A stretch of DNA of 64,000 bases from assembly GCA_944388145.1 (NCBI GenBank), contig CALXHQ010000001.1, positions 62,001 to 126,000 of the forward strand, given 5' to 3'. The notes beneath the pieces were generated by a model that saw only the letters and a program-made list of their open reading frames with translations, did not search any database and was not told where the DNA came from. A program made the translations under genes and the position numbers. Source of the stretch: an uncultured Gemmiger sp. GTDB taxonomy: Bacteria > Bacillota > Clostridia > Oscillospirales > Ruminococcaceae. Shown here piece after piece: positions 45,042-52,111 of the stretch (positions are counted from its first letter, which is position 1; every line of letters begins with the position of its first letter).

Positions 45042-45050
45042 TGCTATAAT
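45042..45050 (+). promoter_or_regulatory. Extended -10 promoter of the CysK-like gene
   Basis: TGCTATAAT is a perfect extended -10; no -35 match lies at the right distance. Transcription would start near 45057, about 210 bases before the TTG at 45270. The 396-base gap 44874-45269 holds two divergent promoters and the leader described next. Confidence 0.7.
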
Positions 45051-45056
45051 AGAGAG

Positions 45057-45269
45057 GATTTCCGGTCTTTGCGGCCGGCTGCGGCGCTGCGGCGGCCGGG
45101 TACAGGGGCGCGGACAGTTCTGTATCATGGTTCTGATTCATCCGATCTGCCGGGAAGTCCGCTGGGCAGCAGCGGGTGCTGGGTGCAAAACCGCACAGGA
45201 GGCACGGAATTTTCAGACATACTTGTATGGTTGTGTATTGTTGTAGTTTGGTGAAAGGCGGTCGGCATT
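45057..45269 (+). promoter_or_regulatory. Long GC-rich leader with a 39-codon ORF containing three Cys codons
   Basis: The leader has a strong GC-rich inverted region at about 45070-45103. An ORF from ATG 45127 to TAG 45244-45246 encodes 39 residues with three Cys codons (ICREV, AGCKT, YGCVLL). Its ribosome binding site is weak. It ends 23 bases before the CysK-like start codon. It resembles an amino-acid leader peptide but no terminator with a T-tract is obvious. I found no T-box sequence. Confidence 0.4.
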
Positions 45270-46163
45270 TTGGGCATCCTGCAAAGCTACTATCAGCATG
45301 TATATAAATGTCCGGTGGTGGAACTGTCGGGCTTTTCGGGGCGGCATGGGCTGCAGGCCAGCATTTTGGCGTATCTGGATTTTGGCGGTGCCACCGGCAC
45401 CTGCAAGGATGGTGTGGCCGAAACCATGCTGGCCCTGGCAACCGAGCGCGGCACCCTGCGCCCCGGTATGCCAGTGGTGGAGGCCAGTTCGGGCAGTTTT
45501 GGCGCAGCGCTGGCAGTTTCCTGTGCGACCACTGGGCACCCCTGCATTCTGGTGGTTCCCAATGCGCTGCCCATCAGCCGGCGCCAGCATCTGCAAAGCC
45601 TTGGTGCACGCATCGTGGTGTGCAGCAGCGGCGGCCGCAAGGCACTGGACCGGGTGGCCGCGGACACCGCTGCCCGGTACAACGGCTACTTTACCAATTA
45701 CTTTGCCAACGATGACAACCCCGAGTATCACCGCCGGGTGACGGGCCCCCAAATTTTGAAGGCCGCCGGCGACAGCATTGATGCGGTGGTGATCGGCGTG
45801 GGCAGCGGCGGCACCATCACCGGTGTGGCCGAATACCTGAAAGCCTGGAACAGCATGGTGCGCATTGTGGCAGTGGAGCCCAGTGAGTGCGCAGCCATCA
45901 GCGGCGGTATGCCGGGCCACCATGGCATTGCAGGCATCGGCCCCGGGTTTGTGCCGGAGAACTACAACCCCTATGTGGTGGACACCGTGCTGACTGTTTC
46001 CACCGCCGATGCCAACCGCGCCGCCAAGGAAGTGTTGTTCTTTGACGGCGTGCCCGCCTGTGCCAGTGCCGGCGCCACGCTTGCAGCCGCTCTGCAGCTG
46101 ATGAATGCAGGCAAATCCAAGCGGCCGCTCTGTGTCTTTGCCGGCCGCCGTACCTATGAATAA
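45270..46163 (+). CDS. Cysteine synthase-like PLP enzyme (atypical)
   Basis: A 297-residue fold-II PLP enzyme of the CysK/CBS family. K46 in ATGTCKDGVAE corresponds to the SVKDR lysine that holds PLP. G178-SGGT-182 in IGVGSGGTITGVAEYLK is the phosphate loop. The substrate-binding loop, normally TSGNTG in O-acetylserine sulfhydrylase, reads SSGSFG (73-78), with no Asn. The canonical N-terminus and C-terminal active-site serine region (ACASAG) are short. The donor may therefore not be O-acetylserine. The start is TTG 45270 after AAAGGCGG, since a stop lies in frame at 45252. A leader with a Cys-codon ORF precedes it. Confidence 0.82.
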   Translation: MGILQSYYQHVYKCPVVELSGFSGRHGLQASILAYLDFGGATGTCKDGVAETMLALATERGTLRPGMPVVEASSGSFGAALAVSCATTGHPCILVVPNALPISRRQHLQSLGARIVVCSSGGRKALDRVAADTAARYNGYFTNYFANDDNPEYHRRVTGPQILKAAGDSIDAVVIGVGSGGTITGVAEYLKAWNSMVRIVAVEPSECAAISGGMPGHHGIAGIGPGFVPENYNPYVVDTVLTVSTADANRAAKEVLFFDGVPACASAGATLAAALQLMNAGKSKRPLCVFAGRRTYE

Positions 46164-46226
46164 ATAGCCTGCTCCCTACCCCGCCAGTGTCTTTTCAGAT
46201 AACGCTCCACGTGAATACAAAATACA

Positions 46227-46273
46227 GCCCGGCCCGGAAGCCTGCCTGACAGGTTCCCGGGCCGGGCATTTTT
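46227..46273. terminator. Bidirectional terminator after the CysK-like gene and the vWA gene
   Basis: GCCCGGCCCGG (46227-46237) pairs perfectly with CCGGGCCGGGC (46257-46267), then ATTTTTA on the plus strand. It lies between the two convergent genes. Confidence 0.88.
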
Positions 46274-46305
46274 AGCCAGAGCGGCCTTCGGTCATCCGCA
46301 ACGGT

Positions 46306-49300
46306 TCATTGCCTGTTGCGGCGGTACAGCAGCACCCCCAGCAGACTGGCCGAAACCACCGCAGCAGCGAGCAGCCCGGCAAGAGGGTAACGATCCCCTG
46401 TCTGGGGGACAGCCAATGCAGACGCCGCAGGGGTCTGCGCCGGCTGCCGGGAATCCGCGGGCTGCGTTTGGCTCGCGGGGGTTCCGGGCTGCGGTGTGGC
46501 GGATGCGGGCGGTTCGCTGGTCCGGTTTTCAAACTCCGCGCCGGTTGCCGTCTCCGGGGAAGGCAGCACAGTGCCATCGGCATCCGCCACCCGGGTTAGG
46601 CTGGTGAGCGCCGCGGTCAGCACACCCTTGCCGTCATCTGTCACTGTGATGGCAGCCTCGTAGCGGGAAAGGTCCTTGGTAACCCCCTGATCCGCCAACG
46701 AGGCCGCATCTCCCATCTCGGTGATAGTGTAATAATAGGTGCCGGGAATGCTGTCCAACAGCGCCCGGGCTGTGTCCGGAGCCAGACGTGCGGCCTGTTC
46801 GGCGGTGAGGCCCGCCAATGTGGCCCGGGCGGGCTGAGGTGCCCGGCGGACAGCCTCGGCAGCCGGGCCGGACGGGGTCGAAGTCTCAGGGGTACTCGGC
46901 AGGGTGGGCATTGGCGTGGAATCGGAGGTTTCCGGCGTGGCGAGGGCCGTCTCCTGTGTGGCGTGCCCCGGGTCGGCAGGGCTGCTTTCCGGCGTGGAGA
47001 CCGGTTCTGGAGCGGCAGGATACTCAGCGGCACGGCTGCGCAGGGCATCCAGCACAGCGGCGTCCAGCAGGCGGCTGAAATTCAGCACGAAATTGCCAGC
47101 GGGTACCCCTTGGCTGAGTGTCAGTTCCGTGGCGGTGATGGGGATCGCCGCGTTGAGATTGTTATCCGCGCGGCTGGCCGGTGCGATGTGGAAGGTGTAG
47201 CTTTCCCCCGGCAACCAGGTATCCCGGTAGCCGGACAGGGTCTTGTACACCGGAATGCGCAGCACCTGTGCATCCGCGGCAAACTGCGCCCGATAGGCGT
47301 TGGTGAAGGTGATCATGGCCGGGTCTGCGGCAACGCTGCCGGCAAAGCTGCGGTTTGCGGCGTCAAAGCTGCCAATTCCGGCGGGCACCGTGCTGACGGA
47401 ATCCAGCACGAATCCGTCGGGGGCAGTTGACTCCTGTACGGTGAAGGAAGTGTTCTGCATATCGGGTATGGTGAGGATGTCCCCCGGCTGCAGGGTGAAA
47501 TCCGCATTGCCCCCACCATCGAAGGCAAGCGGCTCGGTGGAAGTACTGCCCTGTGTACTGCGGGTGGCGGTGATCGTCTGCCCCGCCTTGGAGGCCACCG
47601 TAAGGGTGAACCCGAAGCTGGTTCCGGCGGGGATATCCAGCCCGGCATCCGCCGTAACAATCTTGGCGATGCTCAGCGCAGCCGGGGCCGCCAGGGCCAG
47701 CCGCCCGTTGTTGCCCTGGAAGGCGTTCAGCACACCGCCCGGCTGACTGCCCGTGGTGTAAATGGGGTAAAAGCTAGCTTGTGCCGTCTGGGTCAGATTG
47801 CCCTGGCCCTTTGTGCGGATCAGATCGGTCAGATTGCCCAGACGGGGCGCATCCGCGCGGATATACCAGCCGCCGGCGTCCCTGGCCACATTGTCCTGCA
47901 GGGTAATGCCCATGCGGCGGATAACATAGGTTTCCGATTGTACGGTCTCCCCCGCCCCGGCATAGTAGTCATCCTTAAAGTAGTAGTAGCGGTCCGGGTC
48001 AAAGCTGGCGTCGTTTGCCCGGATGGTACAGGCTGAGTCGGTATACAGCGGGGTGTTTTCCTGCAAAAAATAGAACGGGTTGGTGGAGGCAGGCTCAAAC
48101 TCCACAGTGGCGTTTCCCACCGTGATGCCGTCCTCTGCATTGCCGGAATAGCGGTTGGCGTAAAAATAGACCTGGTTTGTGGCTGGGTCGGTGTGGGCTG
48201 CCAGATAATCCGGCGTGACGCCGCCGGTATCTGGATTGGTGTTCAGCGTCCCGTTCGGATCGGTAACGCCGGGTTTAAGCCCCACCGTGTAGCAGACACG
48301 GAGCGGGAACGCGCCGTTGGAGACGTTATCCACCGGCAGATCCTCCGGATTCAGGGTAACGCTGTTGACCCGGATGGGAATGGCCGAGGCGGGCACCGCC
48401 ACATGAAGGGTCTGGTCTCCGGCGGCGTCCTCATCCACATAGACGAGGATGTCGTTCACATTGCCGCGGCCGTAGACCTGGCTGTCAAAGTTTTTGTTGC
48501 CGTTTGCATCCGAAAAATGCCCTGTATAGACATAGCGGACACCGCCGCCCGGTTGGGGCTGCGGGGTTGGGGTATAACCATTGTCCAGGTCAAACTGGAT
48601 GCCGGCCCACAGGATGGTCTTGACCGAGTTCACCTGCATATACTGCCCGATGGGGTCCCGGTAATAGATATAGCCGCTGTGCACAGGATCATTGTTTTCC
48701 ACACGGGTGGGGCCCTGCGCTGAGCTGGTGATATTGTTGACTATACGGCTGAAGGCATTCCACAGAGCGTCGGCATCATCCGCAGCAAAATAGGCGTCCG
48801 GGTACACCAGCGTTGTGGGATTGTAAGGTTCCGGCGCCACATCCGCTGTATAGGATTCCTCCCGGCCCGACTGGGTGTACTGCACCTGCGGGGCTGTACC
48901 GGCAAGATATTGCTGCCAGGCTGTGTTGACCGCATCCACGGCAGGGGTGCCGGTGGCCGTATAGTTGTTGCCGGCATCCCAATGCCGGCCGGGTTCCAGC
49001 ACCAGGTCCGCCATGTTAACCATGGCCTGGTTCTGCTGGCTTGTCATAAAACCGATGGTAAAAACGCGGGCGCTCTCCCCCGGCTGTGCATTGGGGTAGT
49101 AATGGGCCGTCACGGCGTTTTTCATGTAAGCAGCTGTCACCAGCGGCAGAAAGCCGTTGCCGCTGTGCGGGGTGTTGTTGTCGCCGGACCCGATGGGGGT
49201 ATTCTCGATGCCCGCCCACCACTCTCCGCCGGTGATTGCCCGGGAAAAGGTGGTGGGAGCGCCGTCCGACATAAGGATCAGGTTTGGCACACGGGTGACC

Positions 49301-50067
49301 ATCTGATTCTCCACTTCCACCTGGGTGTCGGTGGCATTGAGCAGCATCTGCATGCCGAAATAGATGCCCGCATGAATGTTGGTGTAGGAATCCAGCGGCA
49401 GGGTAACCTGGTCGATATTGCAGGTCACCCGGACATTATTGTTATTGCCGTCATCCTGGCCGGGGGTGGCATTCCAGTAGGTTATGGCAAGATAGTCCTT
49501 GTCTGGCCGGGCGCTGACAGAATTCAGGTTCAGCATGGTGGATGCACCGCGATTGAACACAACAATGCCAATGCGATTATTTTCGTTGGCCTGCACCAGC
49601 GCGTCAATGGCGTTGTTGATACCGTCCACCATCGCCTGCACACGGCTTTCCGCCTGGGTGGTGACGGTACCTTGGCCGTTCTGATACTGGCCCCAGGCCA
49701 TACTGGCGGAGAAATCCAGCACAAAAACCACATCCACCGGGGCGGTGCTCTCGGATATGATTTGGGTGGAGGTGGCCAGTGCCGAGTAGGTGACCAGAAA
49801 GTCCGAATCATTTTCCACGGTGATGGTACCGGCGTCACCGTCAAACTGGATGTTCCCGGTGGAGACAGATTTATCCGTCCAGACGCGGCCATCCAGCAGG
49901 GTGGAATCGTCATCTCCCAGGCTGATGGTGAAATCATTCCGGGTATCGGCATCGGCTACGCGGACAGCACCCGGTGTGGGCGCCGCCTGTGCAGCGGGAA
50001 GAATGCCGCACAGCAGTGTCCCCGCAAGGGCCAGCGCTGCAATGCGGCGCAGCGGTGAAATTGACAT
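46306..50067 (-). CDS. Sortase-anchored vWA-domain surface protein (adhesin-like)
   Basis: A 1253-residue exported protein. Residues 1-28 are a signal peptide ending AQA. A von Willebrand A domain starts near 112 with the metal-site D118-F-S-A-S (VVFVLDFSASMAWG) and LMSDGAPT. Middle beta domains follow (YIYYRDPIGQYMQVNSVKTI). Near the C-terminus is a SpaA/Cna-B-like region (FTLQPGDILTIPDMQNTSF) and an FctA-like region ending YYYTITEMGD. A Pro/Thr/Ser linker precedes the sorting signal V1220-PQTG with a hydrophobic helix and RRNRQ tail. This resembles pilus-tip or mucus adhesins. Its sortase is not nearby. The ATG at 50067 follows AAAGGA. No isopeptide bond can be proved from sequence. Confidence 0.88.
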   Translation of the reverse strand: MSISPLRRIAALALAGTLLCGILPAAQAAPTPGAVRVADADTRNDFTISLGDDDSTLLDGRVWTDKSVSTGNIQFDGDAGTITVENDSDFLVTYSALATSTQIISESTAPVDVVFVLDFSASMAWGQYQNGQGTVTTQAESRVQAMVDGINNAIDALVQANENNRIGIVVFNRGASTMLNLNSVSARPDKDYLAITYWNATPGQDDGNNNNVRVTCNIDQVTLPLDSYTNIHAGIYFGMQMLLNATDTQVEVENQMVTRVPNLILMSDGAPTTFSRAITGGEWWAGIENTPIGSGDNNTPHSGNGFLPLVTAAYMKNAVTAHYYPNAQPGESARVFTIGFMTSQQNQAMVNMADLVLEPGRHWDAGNNYTATGTPAVDAVNTAWQQYLAGTAPQVQYTQSGREESYTADVAPEPYNPTTLVYPDAYFAADDADALWNAFSRIVNNITSSAQGPTRVENNDPVHSGYIYYRDPIGQYMQVNSVKTILWAGIQFDLDNGYTPTPQPQPGGGVRYVYTGHFSDANGNKNFDSQVYGRGNVNDILVYVDEDAAGDQTLHVAVPASAIPIRVNSVTLNPEDLPVDNVSNGAFPLRVCYTVGLKPGVTDPNGTLNTNPDTGGVTPDYLAAHTDPATNQVYFYANRYSGNAEDGITVGNATVEFEPASTNPFYFLQENTPLYTDSACTIRANDASFDPDRYYYFKDDYYAGAGETVQSETYVIRRMGITLQDNVARDAGGWYIRADAPRLGNLTDLIRTKGQGNLTQTAQASFYPIYTTGSQPGGVLNAFQGNNGRLALAAPAALSIAKIVTADAGLDIPAGTSFGFTLTVASKAGQTITATRSTQGSTSTEPLAFDGGGNADFTLQPGDILTIPDMQNTSFTVQESTAPDGFVLDSVSTVPAGIGSFDAANRSFAGSVAADPAMITFTNAYRAQFAADAQVLRIPVYKTLSGYRDTWLPGESYTFHIAPASRADNNLNAAIPITATELTLSQGVPAGNFVLNFSRLLDAAVLDALRSRAAEYPAAPEPVSTPESSPADPGHATQETALATPETSDSTPMPTLPSTPETSTPSGPAAEAVRRAPQPARATLAGLTAEQAARLAPDTARALLDSIPGTYYYTITEMGDAASLADQGVTKDLSRYEAAITVTDDGKGVLTAALTSLTRVADADGTVLPSPETATGAEFENRTSEPPASATPQPGTPASQTQPADSRQPAQTPAASALAVPQTGDRYPLAGLLAAAVVSASLLGVLLYRRNRQ

Positions 50068-50212
50068 GGTTCGATCGTCCTTTCCTGTTGGCGTGCGGGC
50101 AGAGACTGGAGCCGCAGGAGTTTTTGCGGCTTCAGTATAGCGCACCATCAGGGAAAAGGCAGTCGAAGCCTGGCAGGGTTGCGGGAACTATGGGCCGTGC
50201 GGGGGAAAGGCG

Positions 50213-50686
50213 TTACCGCCGGCAAGCGGACAGCCATTGCCGCAGCGCGGCCATCATCTGTCCCCCATCCAGCCCGGGCAGCGGCAGAAGGTTGGTACCA
50301 CCCACCAAAAGGTTTGTGGCTGTAAACCACAGACCAAAGTAGCTGTACCCGCCAAACGGCATCCAGACCATGGCTCCGGCAGCCAGCAGCAGATTTACCG
50401 CCGGGCCGGACGCTGCCAGCAAAAGCATCCGCCCCGGCGGCAGCGTCACCCCCCGCATGGACAGGCAGATCCCCGCCAGCGAGACTTCCAGCCGGGGAAT
50501 ACGGCGTTCCAGCAGGCAGAAGGCCATCACATGACCACATTCATGCAGCCATGCACAGAGCAGGCCGACACGCAGCACACCGGTGGTGTCCGCCACCAAA
50601 AGCAGGACGAGCAGGAAGAGGGTCAGGCAGGGGCTGCGCAGCCGCAGCCTGAGCCTAAGCCAGGCCCAGCGCCGCCGCGGGGTCAT
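50213..50686 (-). CDS. M50-family intramembrane metalloprotease, short SpoIVFB-like
   Basis: A 157-residue membrane protein with the zinc motif H48-E-C-G-H52 (AWLHECGHVMAF) and the third ligand D140 in NLLPLPGLDGGQMM, both M50 signatures. It has about four membrane helices and a very basic N-terminus (MTPRRRWAWLRLRLRLR). SpoIVFB releases sigma-K in the mother cell; it is usually about 285 residues with a CBS domain, which is missing here. The ATG at 50686 overlaps the M23 gene by 32 bases and has no clear ribosome binding site, which fits translational coupling. The start is uncertain; ATG 50737 is also possible. Confidence 0.82.
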   Translation of the reverse strand: MTPRRRWAWLRLRLRLRSPCLTLFLLVLLLVADTTGVLRVGLLCAWLHECGHVMAFCLLERRIPRLEVSLAGICLSMRGVTLPPGRMLLLAASGPAVNLLLAAGAMVWMPFGGYSYFGLWFTATNLLVGGTNLLPLPGLDGGQMMAALRQWLSACRR

Positions 50687-51473
50687 GGCGAATGCCGTCG
50701 TGCAGCAGCTCAAAGTGCAGGTGAGGACCGGTGACATCGCCGGTCTGCCCCACCGTGCCGATCACCTGCCCCTGACGGACCTGCTGGCCCGGGTGAACAA
50801 AAATGTACTGCATATGGGCGTAGAGCGTCTCGTCACCGCCGCTGTGGAGAATGCGCAGATAATTGCCATAGCTCTGCCCCAACCCGGACCATCGGATGGT
50901 GCCGTCCGCCGCCGCATAAACCGGTGTGCCCTCAGCAGCGGCCAGGTCCAGCCCCAGGTGGAAATCCTCGGTTTGCCGGGTGGTCAGCGGGTCCTGCCGC
51001 CAGCCGAAACCCGACGTACGTGTAAAGCCGGCAGGCAGCGGCTGTGCCAGAGAGAAAGGCGGCTGGTAGAGATCCGCGCTGGCTCCGGCGGGCACTTCGG
51101 AGCCGGTTTTGCCGTGAGCGGGACGGGCAGACTCACCGGTGGCGACACCGTCCACCAGACGCACGGCGGCATTGGCCGCGGCATCCTCCAGCGCCCTGGC
51201 ACCGGTCTGTATAAAGCGGACCAGGCTGCGCTCCCCCTGGAAGGCCTCCAGACCTTCCAGCGCCATGGCCTGCTCAAACGTCCGGCGCAGCGTCTCACCG
51301 GCAGGCAGCTGCAGCCGCTGCACAGCAAACACAATGCCCAGCGCCAGGACAACCAACAGCACCTGCGCCCAAAGGATATAATTTCCCGCCGGCTGCGTCC
51401 CCTTGCCCCGGCTGGGCGCCGGCCCCTCGACGGGGGTGTCCGGCGCTGATTTTGGTGTGGCATCCTCCCACAT
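50655..51473 (-). CDS. Membrane-anchored M23 (LytM) peptidase, SpoIVFA/SpoIIQ-like
   Basis: A 272-residue protein with one transmembrane helix (about 33-51) and a C-terminal LytM domain (about 150-265). The zinc residues of active M23 enzymes are present: H172 and D176 in FHLGLDLAA, H220 in LYAHMQ, and H251-L-H253 in GPHLHFELL. SpoIVFA has a LytM domain and partners SpoIVFB; SpoIIQ is also of this type. Overlap with an M50 gene makes SpoIVFA the likelier relative, although SpoIVFA usually has a degenerate site. The ATG at 51473 follows AGGAGG. Confidence 0.85.
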   Translation of the reverse strand: MWEDATPKSAPDTPVEGPAPSRGKGTQPAGNYILWAQVLLVVLALGIVFAVQRLQLPAGETLRRTFEQAMALEGLEAFQGERSLVRFIQTGARALEDAAANAAVRLVDGVATGESARPAHGKTGSEVPAGASADLYQPPFSLAQPLPAGFTRTSGFGWRQDPLTTRQTEDFHLGLDLAAAEGTPVYAAADGTIRWSGLGQSYGNYLRILHSGGDETLYAHMQYIFVHPGQQVRQGQVIGTVGQTGDVTGPHLHFELLHDGIRHDPAAALGLA

Positions 51474-51549
51474 GGCTGTGCGTTCCTCCTCTCCGGGCTG
51501 GCGGCCCACAACATACAGGTATGCGGCCAAGTCCCCCGCTATGCGCCGG

Positions 51550-51597
51550 AAACACAAAAGCCGTGCGGCCAGGCAGGTTTTGCCCGGCCGCACGGCT
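51550..51597 (-). terminator. Terminator of the SRPBCC gene
   Basis: AGCCGTGCGGCC (51597-51586 on the minus strand) pairs perfectly with GGCCGCACGGCT (51570-51559), followed by TTTGTGTTT. It separates the ppk1/SRPBCC side from the M23-M50 pair. Confidence 0.85.
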
Positions 51598-51612
51598 GCG
51601 GTTTGTTTATCT

Positions 51613-51993
51613 TTAGTCTCCCAGCGCCGCTGAGAGCATCTTCATGCGTTCTTCCAGCAATTTTTTGGGCTTGGCAAAAAGGCCCAGGCCCTTCACGTCC
51701 ATGGTGCACTCAACGCTGGTGGAATCGCCGCCGCCCAGCAGGATGGCGGTGAAGGTGCCCTCCACCCGGCCGTGGGTAAAGGTGCAGGTCATGCGGCGGG
51801 GCTTCTCCTTGACCGAGAAGACGATCTCGGTGGTGCTGCCGTCGGGCGCCGTCTCTGTCACCTGCATCCCGTCCGGGCTGATCTCTGCCGATTTCACATC
51901 GCGCCGCCACCCCTGCAGGGTGGGGTTGGTCATGTACAGCCAGACCCGCATGGGATCACAGGAGAACGAGTAGGTCAGAACACAGTTTTTCAT
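51613..51993 (-). CDS. SRPBCC-fold (polyketide cyclase/START-like) protein
   Basis: A 126-residue soluble protein with the START/SRPBCC pattern: MKNCVLTYSFSCDPMRVWLYMTNP opens the fold, with WRRDVKSAE, TCTFTHGRVEGTFTAILL and a C-terminal helix (LLEERMKMLSAAL). Members bind small hydrophobic ligands; no ligand can be named. The ATG at 51993 follows GGGGGAG. It lies 118 bases after ppk1 and may be read from the same transcript. Confidence 0.75.
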   Translation of the reverse strand: MKNCVLTYSFSCDPMRVWLYMTNPTLQGWRRDVKSAEISPDGMQVTETAPDGSTTEIVFSVKEKPRRMTCTFTHGRVEGTFTAILLGGGDSTSVECTMDVKGLGLFAKPKKLLEERMKMLSAALGD

Positions 51994-52111
51994 ATGGAAG
52001 AAGCTCCCCCTTTATACAGCAGCCAACGGCTGCCTGATTTCAGATACCATAGAGATTTGTCCGGAGATCGGCAGGGAACTTTGTCCCTCTTCCCGCCTGA
52101 CCGGAAGTGGT

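Noticed and set aside
45178-45202. Possible T-box sequence (GGGTGCAAAACCGCAC) in the leader of the CysK-like gene
   Set aside because: The T-box core needs TGGN before ACCGCG; here it is TGCA, and no terminator or stem I motifs are present.
45057-45246. Possible SRP RNA or other stable RNA gene downstream of the 45042 promoter
   Set aside because: The conserved GGAAGG-AGCAGC core of small SRP RNA is not present and no terminator ends such a transcript.
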